Positions 26,401 through 38,400 of a DNA stretch of 64,000 bases are shown piece after piece. The stretch comes from Incurvaria masculella (Eukaryota > Arthropoda > Insecta > Lepidoptera > Incurvariidae), in contig OX335643.1 of NCBI GenBank assembly GCA_946894095.1, positions 12,511,036-12,575,035 on the forward strand, in the 5' to 3' direction. The notes under the pieces were generated by a model, which did not search any database, was not told where the DNA came from, and saw only the letters and a list, made by a program, of their open reading frames with translations. The translations under genes and the position numbers were made by a program. How positions within the stretch are numbered: the first letter of the stretch is position 1; each line of letters opens with the position of its first letter.

Positions 26401-29400
26401 AACAGCAGACGTACCTGGCTGAATCCCCAGCATTAGGAACTCATACCTGAACTCCAGGCTCCCCTCCCCGGTGCCGTAGTTGAGTGCGGTGTTGACGAAG
26501 TACATGAGGATGGTCCTGAGAGTTATATTAGAGGAGAATAGAAGACGTACCTGGCTGGATACCCAGCATAAGGAACTCGTACCGCAGATGAAGCCTGAAC
26601 TCCAGGCTCTCCTCCCCGGCGCCGTTGTTGAGTGCGGTGTTGACGAAGTACATGAGGATGGTCCTGAGAGTTATAATAGAGGAGAATAGAAGACGTACCT
26701 GGCTGGATCCCCAGCATGAAGAACTGGTACCGCAAATGGAGCCTGAACTCCAGGCTCTCCTCCCCGGTGCGGTAGTTGAGTGCGGTGTTGACGAAGTACA
26801 TGAGGATGGTCCTGAGAGTTATAATAGAGGAGAATAGAAGACGTACCTGGCTGGATACCCAGCATGAGGAACTCGTACCGCAGATGAAGCCTGAACTCCA
26901 GGCTCTCCTCCCCGGCGCCGTAGTTGAGTGCGGCGTTGATGAAGGACATGAGGGCGGTCTTGAGGGCGACCTCGTCCCGGTAGGCGCCGGTCGAGCGGTC
27001 CAGCTCGTTGATGACCCCTTGGAAGCGCGCACGCTCGCAAGCGTACTTCTGATAGTGAATCATTGCCTCCAGAACCTGTAGAGATAAGGCCGTTAGTTTA
27101 AAGTGATGGTTGTCAATATCCAGAAAATAATGTTTAACACTTCAACACTCGAATTGACTTGGCTGTCCATTTGGAATTATTTTCCAAATTATTTACGGGT
27201 ATATGTATAGCAGACGTCCAAGTTTGTCCGGACATTTCAAACAGCTTGAATGGAAGGGATTCGTAATTTATCCACAATTTTAACGTACTAAACTGACTCT
27301 ATTTAGAGCGGCTGTGACTTTTTATGTTCATGCTGTCCTCCGAGGCCTTTTTTTAAGAAGAGTTGACACCAAGAAAAGATTATCTGCCAACTGGCTTTTT
27401 ATGCGTATGCAGGGCCAGAGCAATTAATGTTTCTTGTTTTCAAGTGGTAACCCAGTTGGGACTGGACAGGTTATAGAGTTGTTGTAACCAGGCCAGATAC
27501 CCAAGATTTTTATGCATGCAAGTCGACCCTGTCGATCCTAACTTATCAAATCATGCTACACTATTACTTACCTTAGCTGACACAGAAATTTCGAATCTTC
27601 CGATTCGGCCTGCTTAAAACTTTTGCGCATTCCATTCCGCAGATTGAACACTTGAATTCCCTATAGTTTCACATCAGTCTTATTTCTCCCACAAATCAAA
27701 CACTTCACTCCTTAATATCATATTGGGGGCCGTTGCTCGATTCCTCACCCTAGTAGTCAACGGGCTTTTTATCGGTACTTGCGGAAGTAAGGGAATGACG
27801 TACCTTCTTGTGTCCACCCGGAACGAGGCAGACAGCGCCGAGGATTTCCAAGGCAGCGATCTTGGTTTTGATGTTCTCCGTGTCGAGCGACTGCGCGATG
27901 AGGTCGATGCTGCTCGGGTGAGCCAAGACGTGCGCTCGCCCCGTCTGCGGACACATTTTTGGTTACTTTCGGAACTCTTTCCTAAATGTTTTGGTATCGC
28001 TACTAAGACCAGATAATGTATGAAGTTGAAACTTTGACAATAGTAACTGAATAGTGAATCTACTCTTGCAGCTTTGACCATATTTAATGAAATGCGATGT
28101 ACAAACCACGGCTAGCCCCCAACGGTCGAACCAGTGGCATGGAAGGACGGGAGTAGAAGTCGGGGCTCCATTCGTATGGCGGCAGCGTAGCCAGGAGTTA
28201 GTGCTAAACTACAATAAGTGCATATTCGTTGCACCAAATATCGTCCAGTGAAATTGTTCGTGCGTATTACTAAGTTAGCTACCATTGGAACTCGTGAATA
28301 TCAGTAGTAAGCGAATTCGTAAGTGAACTCACTCGCCGGGTCTCCCGTTTTTGTATGTGAAAGTGGCTACGCTGACCCCATACAAACGAGTTTCAGTTTC
28401 CACTTCCATGGTCGCTGACAGATACTGATTTTAGTAGCTCTGTATCATCATCCATAGCGCTTAACTTATATTACCGAGTTGTTCATGAGCGCCTTGATGC
28501 ACGCGATGAGCGTGTGGTGGGCGGCGTGCTCGGCGCGCGGCAGCCGCTGCAGCGCCGCTAGCAGCGCCGCCAGCCCGCCAAGCCGCGTGAACCGCAGCAC
28601 GAAGCTGTGGGCGCGCGTGCGCAGCGCCGTCCTGAGACCCTCCACCAACGTGAACGCGCCGTCCGGCAGGACACCTTCGCCGTTGCTGAACGCCTGCAAG
28701 TGGTAAAATTGATGCTTTTTTTTTCATGTGACTGGACATGGATGGCTAATACCACACTTTCTGTCCTGGTATTAGCCCAACACACCACATGGGAACTTGG
28801 TGCCATGCCAGGACCTTCCTTATATTGCACGGCTACATTGAACTGGACGGAAAACACGGACAATTTTCATTGCCGCTTCGACCATCGTTCATCCAATGCG
28901 ATGGTACCAACCCGGGCTGGATATACTCTACCACCTAGTAAGTATGGAAGGGGACCTACAGTTTAACGTGGAATCCGAACCACGGCCAGCCTCTCTCAAC
29001 GGTCGAATGGTCACCCATCCAAGACCAGACCGGACCCAGCATTGCTTAACTTCGGAGAGCGATCGCCGAAGTGTCGCGCCACTGGGCCATTGAGGCTGTT
29101 ATACTGTATTAATACGTTTGTGGGGGGAGTTGGTAAGGGCAGCAGTTGGCGCCGTTGGCCGCATCGGAAGGGCCCATCGTTCGGTGGGACATCATAGTGA
29201 TAATAAACTGATCTGCAATCTACGCGATCAACACGGTCACAATGTTGGCTTGTAAGTGTGGGGTCTTGTGTGGATACAGGTACAGATTAGGGTTCCCCTT
29301 TTGCCTGAGGTTCTTCTCAGCAGGCGTAGTGCACTGCCGGTCATGGGAGCCAGCGATGAGTTAGCGGGAACGCTCTACTGCATCTAAAGAAGAGAAAAGG

Positions 29401-32400
29401 AAGGAGAAGTGTCATGTGGTTGTTACTCGAAACTCTGTTGTATGGAAAAAGTGAGCATATAATCGTATGGTCACTTTCCGGTATGGTCACAGACCGGTCG
29501 CGCGTCGTAGGCCAAATGCGTTCCCCTATAGTCAGTTCCACACAACGCTCCAATTCGTCTGCGACTATGTTTGCGTGTGGCATGTTTGATTAAGTCGGTT
29601 TGGTTTAGAAAACCGGAGGCAGCTAGTCTCATAGTAGGCGCACTATATGACACATCGTTTTTTGATCTGAGACTGCGGGTCGGACGGAAATGGGTAAGTA
29701 TTAGGAGCGCTCCAGCAACTCGTCGAGAGAGAGCCGTCCGTCGTGGAGGTGTGGCGAAGCGTCAGCGTGTTCGGTGGTACAACAATGCATAAGTACAGGA
29801 ATAATCGAGAACGTACATCGGCAATATCGTTGAGCGCTTTGACGTAGTCTTCGGGCTCCGGCGCCGAGATGAGCGGCAGCGGCTGCCCGGGCGGCGGTCG
29901 CCGGCTGCAGTAGATCTGCCACTTCTTGGCGGCCGGCAGCTCCAGCATGGCCGCCTTGTTCACCGCCGTCAGGTCGAGCTCCTCCTGCAGAGGAAGAACG
30001 AATCATGTGAACACCATGCGTGTATCATTACTCACCCTCACAATCATTAACATCCCCAAAACGAATGGACAAACAAACACACACACATACATACCCTCAC
30101 CCTCTTTCTTACACATACACCCTCTAACTGTTAATTTCTGCTATAAATGCTATCTGTTCTCATCCTAATATGTAAAAAATTGTACTCGCCTTGAACGTAT
30201 AAATGGAAATAATCTACTGCCCCTTTAAAGCAGTCTAAAGACGAGTTTACGGGGTAGGACTTACTAAAGGCCGTGGGTCCCTTATTATGGTATTTTTAGT
30301 ATTGTTTTTATTGTGGCTGTCATTATGTTAATGTTAATTAATTTTATGTAATAAACTTTGAATTTAATTTATTTTACTTTAATATCGAGGCGGGCGAGAT
30401 TTAGATAAAAAAAAGTTGCCGTGAGGTTTCCCTTAGAGTTTTTTTATAAAACCCGACGTGGATGGCTAATACCACACAACTCCGTCATGATATTGGACCA
30501 CATTCCCGAAGGAATCAGATGCCACGACTGGACCTTCTCTTTATGAGCACGGCTACATTAAACTGGATGGAAAACACGGACAATATTTCATTGCCGCTTC
30601 TAACATAATTACATCCAACGCTATGGTACTAACCCGGGCGTGCTTAATACTAACATCTACAGGGGAAGGTGACCTACAGTTTTACATGGATATTGAAAGT
30701 GCACGAACGGGGCTGGAATCGAACCCGTGACCTCTAGCATAGAAAGCAAGTTCCGCACCCCCTGAACTACAAAACTCAATGATTCCGACTAAACTTCAAT
30801 CCAATTCTAATGTGTCGCCATTTTGAGTGAGGTGACAAACAATCAAACGTGTGCGACTGTTTCGGTGCTCGAACGGCAGGTTCACGCCGGTTAATGGACT
30901 AACTATATGTAATCTGTGTTAATGGGAAGCTTATTACACGTCGGAATTTCTTGGTCCGGTTTCATCGACAGATAAAGCCAAGTTAGTCAATAATATAGTC
31001 ACACTAATGACACTCAATAGGCGGCGAGTGCATTTAAAAATATCCAATATGGTTGTTCAGATAACGGAAATTGAAAACGGACTTCCTACCGGTTTACAGG
31101 TGTAAAACTCCGAAGATGGTAAAATACTTAACTGGAATCTGAGGACAACCGGTGCAACTGTGATGCTATATCTTATCATAATATTTTTTGTTATGAAAAA
31201 TTGGTATTGGTTGTGGCTCAGAAAAGCCAAATTCACCTACCTCGCGAAACCGCGCTCAGCGAGGCCCCACACCAGCGGACTATCTAGCTGAGCTACCAAG
31301 CTTGTTTAAATTACGTTTGAAGAATCTCAGGTTATAGTTTTGAGAAAAGACACCCTCCGGCGTCCTGGAATATCCTGGCGGTGCGGCCGAGAAATGAGGT
31401 TGAGAAACGGTTCGTTCTCAAAAGCTTTATGTCAACCACAAGGGGGTGCTCTGATTCTCTGCGGAGGGTGCTCCGGATATAGGGTTGGATGAGTGGTACA
31501 CACCGCCGCCGTTTAATACGTTAACGTTGCCGTTAACGCCGACTTCGCGATTTCATACAATCGAGAGTCCGAGTTTGACTTTGACAACTTGAAAAGTAAA
31601 ACCACAGAATGCGTAGTAAAATGCATATAGGTTTGACGTCTTTACGTAACTCCGTCTACCCATACTGAACACTGACAACGTGGACAGAAACGCGATTCAG
31701 TCTCAGATTCAGTCCTGAAACAGCGGTAATATTATTCTGTGCGTCGCGACTCGACTGAATATTTCGAAGCTCGCCCCGCGGAGTACCAATTTAATTGGTA
31801 CCGTAATCAATTTAGAATGAATTGTAAGCTGCGTGGGAAGCGGTCTGCAACGTGGGCTGCGCATGGGTTTATCTATTATCTGAATTTAAATTCACAGCCC
31901 GTTTATTTAACTAAATGCTAGGCACCACGTACAGCCCACGCTTTATTCGCAGAACTCACCAACATTAAATACACATTAAATAATATTGCCAACCACGGAT
32001 TAGAGAAGTGTCATGTGGGCATTCTTCTAAACGAGTACGGACATTTTTGTAGACTCTTCCAAGACCGCTCGATTAAAGACATCTCCTCTTTTATGTCGCC
32101 TTTCAATGAAAGTAGTGTTTTTGGTTTACGGTTGTTTAAACACGGTTTTTAAAATAATCCAATATTCCACTGGTGTCTCATTGGGGCTTCTGGGTGACCG
32201 CGGGATGTTCACTCTCCTAAAAAATCAGTAATACGCCAAGACCTCACATGAGAGGTGCTCGACGATGCCCATGGGCTTTCAAACTTTCCCGGGTGCTCTG
32301 AAAATCGTGCGGGCCGATCGAAGAAGTAGCTCCGTCTTACTGCCTGACTGATTCCATAGAAAAAGGATAGTGATACTTTATTGTTGCATATGAAATCAAA

Positions 32401-35400
32401 TAGTCTTTCTTTTATTTAAAACCTTAATGAAATAGGCCCGTTCTTGGAGCTAAAATTGAATGTCGTATTTCTCTCTTCGAAAACGAAAAATTGGCATAAA
32501 ATAATATAATTAACAAAAAAAATATGAATCAATTACGCTTAACTAAATAACTTAACTTAAGTAACTTCAACTGGGGCAACGTTAAAATGAAGTATGATCT
32601 CTGGGCTCTGGAATATAATAATGTTAATGTGAAATTATTACTTTCCTTTAATGATTACATTACATTCCATATATATTTTTCTTTCTGAGTTTGAGAAGAG
32701 CATTTCGGCACGAATGTGAGCCGGGGTCGGAATCCATGTAAAACTTTAGGATCCCCTACTAGGTGCTAAGGTTAAGCCTGCCCGGGTTGTTACTATCGCG
32801 TTAGATGAAAATATGGTCGAAGCGGCAATGAAATTGTCAAAGTTTTCCATCCAGTTCAATGTAGCCATGCTCATCAAGGGCACAGGTTACCTATTCCTAT
32901 TCCTTCAGGAATGCGGGCTAACAACATTACGGTGGGTGTGGTCTAAGCCATCCATGTCCTGTTAAAAAAAAATAAGGCTGTCAAGGTAATACTTAATGTC
33001 TAAGCTATTACCGTTCCTAACATCAATCAAGTAATGCCCCATTAGCGAATTCCAAATATAAAAAGACCTAATTGATGCAAGCCAGTTCACAAAATATGAA
33101 GCAGTTAAATGCTGTGGCCGTGCGAGCATGGGAACATTCTTCGTCCAATGCGATGGACAGGCATCGGACCGGTTGGCTGACCATACATGGAGATGAACGC
33201 AGTGGTACACTTTTAGAGCGATTTCGAAACAAATCCGTTCAAATCAATCGTGTCAACTCCGAAACCAATTTTGTTGACTTCGAAACAGATGTTGAAATAA
33301 TAAAATGCGAGGTGTGGATGCAATTATTTATGTTTGATAGTTTGTTTATTTGCTTATAAATTATGAATAAAAATAAAAACTCTTAAACGCCTACCCGGAG
33401 TTAAAGGATTTGAGGGCCCTACATTATTTATTTCCAGATTGTTTTTGTTAATCTATTTCTCATTAATATTCATTAATATAATTCCTCAAATATAACTGCT
33501 CATTGATATGTTTTTAAACTTAAACATATTAGAAAAACCCCACTTCTTAGTTAGTTCTCTTTCCGCACAGACTTAAACATATTTTAAGCACCCTTTTGAT
33601 AACATTAAAAATAATTGCGATAAAGTTTTATATTTCTAATGTGAAAAAAAAATATTATCCACACATGATCATCCAAAAAGATCGTTAGTGTTTAGAAAAT
33701 GAGATCGAAAGTATGTTTTGCCTTCGAAATCAAAACATAACACATCTTAAAACTAAACTTAGCTTCATAAACTTACTTCCAAATCGCTTGCAAATTGCTT
33801 GTCTCTATTTAGCTATGCAAAATTTAACGGATAGTTTTCACGTAGTTTATACCCACTCTTGGAAAGGTTAGTTGACAGCCTTGCCAGTTAAGGTGGCCCA
33901 TCCCGCTCAACTCCCCATACAAACGGGGAAAGAAGATCACGCACATATTACTTGTCAGAGATCCCAAATTTTGCTAAAAATAGCTTTATTTGATCGAACT
34001 AGATGTCTTCTTCTTGACCGTTGACATTGTAAAATTGTGTTTGGTTTCTAAGTTATAAGGTCCGAAAGTTCGGATTTTCGCGCGTTTTATACAATAAAGA
34101 ACCCCGCACAAATCGTATGGGAATTGGCTCCCGGTCAAATTGGCTGAAATTTGGATATGTTGTTCGTTTCGGCATCCTGAACAAAAGTCTCAATGGGCAC
34201 AAAGCCCAATTTTGCTTATTTTGGCCGCTACGGGGCTCCAAAGCTCCACGGGTTGACCATTATTTACTACTCAAAACGGCGATCTCCTGGCAGTTTAGTA
34301 TTTGCTACGCTGAGGAAAAAGTACCCTCTCATGTTTTTGGGGGGGCTAAATTCAAATCCAATGTCAATATGACAATATTGACAGTTGACAGCTGTCAATT
34401 AGTTGTCAACTAGCTGTCAAACAGCGAGAAATAAACAAAATCGATAAAATCCACATGTGAATGTAGGTTTTTGAGGTTGCTGAGTTCAAAACTGATGGCC
34501 AAAAGACAATAATGACAGTTGACAGCTGTCAACTGACAATTTCAGCCAATTTGACCGGGAGCCAATTCCCATACGATTTGTGCGGGGTTCTTTGGAGGTA
34601 GATTACGCAATGATAAAGTAAGAACATCTTAAAAAGATTAGTCATCAGACATAACTTATTTAAGGTGGCCCAACCCGGCGGGCCTAACTCATTCGCGGGC
34701 ACGGTACCAAACCGTGCTGTTGCGCTCTGGGACCTTCTCTGTTTCAAAGAATAAGACAGGCTCCGTGATGAGGAAGATGCAACATGTCCACATAAAAGAC
34801 AATGTGCATAGTGTATGTTTTGGCAAGATTTACGAAAATTTTAATTTCAAAACGACTTATAGCTAAAAGTAAACCACGACAGCTGTAGTCAAAAATCTAA
34901 CAAAAACCAAAAAGATCATAAATCTTGATTAAATAAGCTATATCCGATGACTAATCTTTTTACGATGTTCTTACTTTATCATTGCGTAATCTACCTCCAA
35001 AGTTATTGTATAAAACGCGCGAAAAATTCGAACTTTCGGACCTTATAACTTATAAACCAAACACAATTTTACAATGCCAATGGTCATCAGACATCTAGTT
35101 CGATCAAATAAAGCTATTTTGAACAAAATTTTGGATCTCTGACAAGAAATATGGGCGTGATCTTCTTTCCCCTTTTGTATGGGGAGATGAGCGGGTTGGG
35201 CCACCTTAATCAAGATTTATAATCTATTTGGTTTTTGTTAGATTGTTTAATACAGCGGTCGTGGTTTACTTTTAGCTATAAGTCGTTTAGTAAATGAAAT
35301 TTTCGTAAATCTTACCAAATCAAACACTATGCACATTGTCTTTTTTGTGGACATGTTGCATCTTCCTCATTACGGAGCCTGTCTTTTTCTTTGAAACAGA

Positions 35401-38400
35401 GATGGTCCCAGAGCGCAACAGCACGGTTTTGTACCGTGCCCGCGATTGAGTTAGTCCCGCCGGGTTGGGCCGCCTTAAGTGACCGTGTCATATTGTACAA
35501 TATCCACAGAATGTTATCTAACAAATTAAGTTATCGAAATAGAACTTCAATCAATATAACGGCCAAATAAAAAAAAAAATTGAACTTAGATTATTTGACA
35601 AATGGATTTAAAAGCAGGAATAATGTTTTAGGAAAGGTATTTTGGTGCCGCGTAAATACATGTTTGAAGAATAAAAAACCGGCCAAGTGCGAGTCGGACT
35701 TGAGTGTACAATCTTGCAAGATTTAACCCACAAATATATTATTTAATTTTACCTATGTGTTTATATATAGCGCCAAAAATTAATACATACTCTGAAAATT
35801 TAAGCTAACATATTACGGTTCATAAGATACGCCCTGGACAGACGGAGGGACGGACCGTTGGCACCCTTTGGGCACGGAACCCTAAAAATAGAGCTTTTTC
35901 AATGATACAGATGTCTACAAAATAGTTTGTATGCATGTATTTGATTCTATAACGGTTACACACTCCACACAATCGTAGTTGAAAAATGTGATCGAATCAA
36001 CGACATTACTTAGTTTATATAGTTTTTTGCATCGTATATACCTGTTTTTTTCTATAGGCAGTCCATTCCACACCATTCCTTCCACGCGTTGAATTAAACT
36101 ATGGTTAAAGCGGAAATGAAACATTTTCTGGGTTTTCCATACAGTTCAGTGTAGCCGTGCTCATAAAAGGTCCTGGCATGGCACCTAATTCTTTCGTGAA
36201 TGTGATTTTCCTATTGGGCTAATATCATAAAGCTCGTTGTTTGATAATAGCCATCCATGTCAGTTTGCATACAAAAACTCGTAAACTAGATTGCAAACCG
36301 TGTTTACACCTAGTAGGTAAAAGGTACGGTTTGCAAACGGTTTTACTAAATAAGAGCACAGATGACATGAAAAACATAATGGCGAATATGAAGGTCACAA
36401 ACTGAATCATTTTATTAGGGTTCCGTACCCAAAGGGTGAAAACGGAACCATATTACTAAGCCTCCGCTGTCCGTCCGTCCGTCCGTCCGTCCGTCCGTCC
36501 GTCCGTCTGTCACAGGGCTGTATCTCATGAACCATAATAGGTAGGCAGCTGAAATTTTGACAGAGTATGTATTTATTTTGCCGCTATAACAACAAATAGG
36601 TAAAATTAAAAAATAATAAAAAATAAAAGGGGTTCCCATACAAAAAACGTATTTTTTCTGTCGTAAATATAGTATGATGGTACGGAACCCTTCGTGTGCG
36701 AGTCCGACTCGCACTTGGCCGGTTTTTAAAAGAGGGGTTTCCACAGCACTCAAAAACAAAACAGAATCGCGCAGCCCTGTGCTGCTTCTGACACCCAAGA
36801 TTCTGCAGCCCGCCTCATAGATTTCTCTGCCGGAACCAATAGAAGCTGGTCACTCCAAAATCACCTTAAACATTTTAAGCTGTAATTTTCTCAAACATAA
36901 ATTATTTGCATTTGGTGTCAGTACTTTTGTAATGATAATGAATGGTATGCACTGCTAGGGATTCCAAATAGCACATGCAATACAGCTTAGTTGCAGCACT
37001 ACAGTTCACCGCCCGCCCGCTAGAAGGCTCGCGCCCGTTCTCACGTGCCGGCGCGCGCGCAAGATCGCGACAACAGCTGTTTCCTATCATCATCGTCGGC
37101 CGGATAACTGTCAACAGACTCAACGAGTAAGCTTAAGAAGCAACTAGACACGACGCAACCATGGAGGAATAGTGCCCAAAACAAATCTGTGAGCAAGAAT
37201 TCTAACTCATCTTGGGTGGTACAGATACATGGGATAATATTATCTTTGACATATGCAGTTAGCAACCAGCGGTTGATTGCTGCTTCGCTGGCGTGTAGCA
37301 TTATTTTAGTTTTAAGTGAGTTTTTAATGTTTCGTGAAAAGATATTAATTTTCCATTTCTATTATTCTAACCCATTTCTTGTATTTTAGAGTTTTATCAT
37401 ATAATTAGACACTGTCGCTATAGTAAAGCTCTTGAAAACAATTAAATAACAGAAAAGTACTGTTGTACGAATGACAAATCAATTGTTTTTAAAATTAAGG
37501 CGGAAATAAAACTAAATTGCCAAAGTAAATAAAAATCGGAGGCGCGTGGCAAAAGCCCTTTTTATACATAGAAAATTTAATAAATGTCCGCGCTGCAGAA
37601 ACATAAAATAAAGAAGGCAGGATTGTAAGGAACATTAAAATCTATAATTTTACATTATATTCTACTTTCATAATTGTTTTATGTCAAACGATAAGCGGGT
37701 CTCTAGACTTTGAAGTAAATGACGCATTATTTTTGGATTTTAAAACCTTTTTAGAAAAGTTTCGAAAAAATTTAAGGAACAAGTCAATAGTTTTAAGATC
37801 AGAATATAAAATATTTTTAAAGATTGTTAGTCTTTATGAATCACTTTTTTTCCGTCCGCATTATAAAAATGAGTATGGGTGGCATAGTCGCGGGACTATT
37901 CCATACAAGGGCGGACTATTGAAGATCGGATTATTACGCACATAGAATTGGCACACAAAAAGCCGTGTCTAGCCGATTCAAGACTTCCGCTTTAATTACC
38001 CTGCTCTTGATGGAAATAACAGCGCTGCTTAGAAGATGTAGATAATAGATACACCAATGAGACAACATACACCCTTGTCTTGCAAAATAATAGATGGCCA
38101 CAGTTCGCGTAAACGGTAAATAGCTTTCCAGGGTAGATAGGCTATCTAGGTTAGACTAGACTAGGGCGGATCTATCTGTTTGTGACGTAACTTAGGTTAG
38201 AGTTAAAAAATCGCAACTGAAACTTAAACTAACGCAAAGTACCTAGTAAATTCTTACTAAAAACATTTTGTAGGACGAAATGTCACTTTAAACTCTTAAT
38301 AGTATTACTTTCGGTTAGTGATAGTTACAGTTGCGACTATTTATATCATCCTTAGTATAGTTTGACTACCAAAAGTTTAAATAAATAAAAGACACTAGAA

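Larger units (their letters stand above)
33892..35474. mobile_element. TTAA MITE family A, outer copy with two insertions
   Basis: TTAA at 33888-33891 and 35475-35478. The element is about 540 bp of family A sequence split by element D (34096-34593) and by a reversed second family A copy (34664-35205) that landed in an internal TTAA. Nesting gives relative ages. Confidence 0.87.

Noticed and set aside
28980..29094. 5S rRNA gene on the minus strand
   Set aside because: Only the box A to box C part is present, with no full 5S ends, and it continues into a SINE body and A tail.
31240..31310. tRNA gene
   Set aside because: A-box-like words only; no complete cloverleaf, and such heads belong to SINEs in this window.
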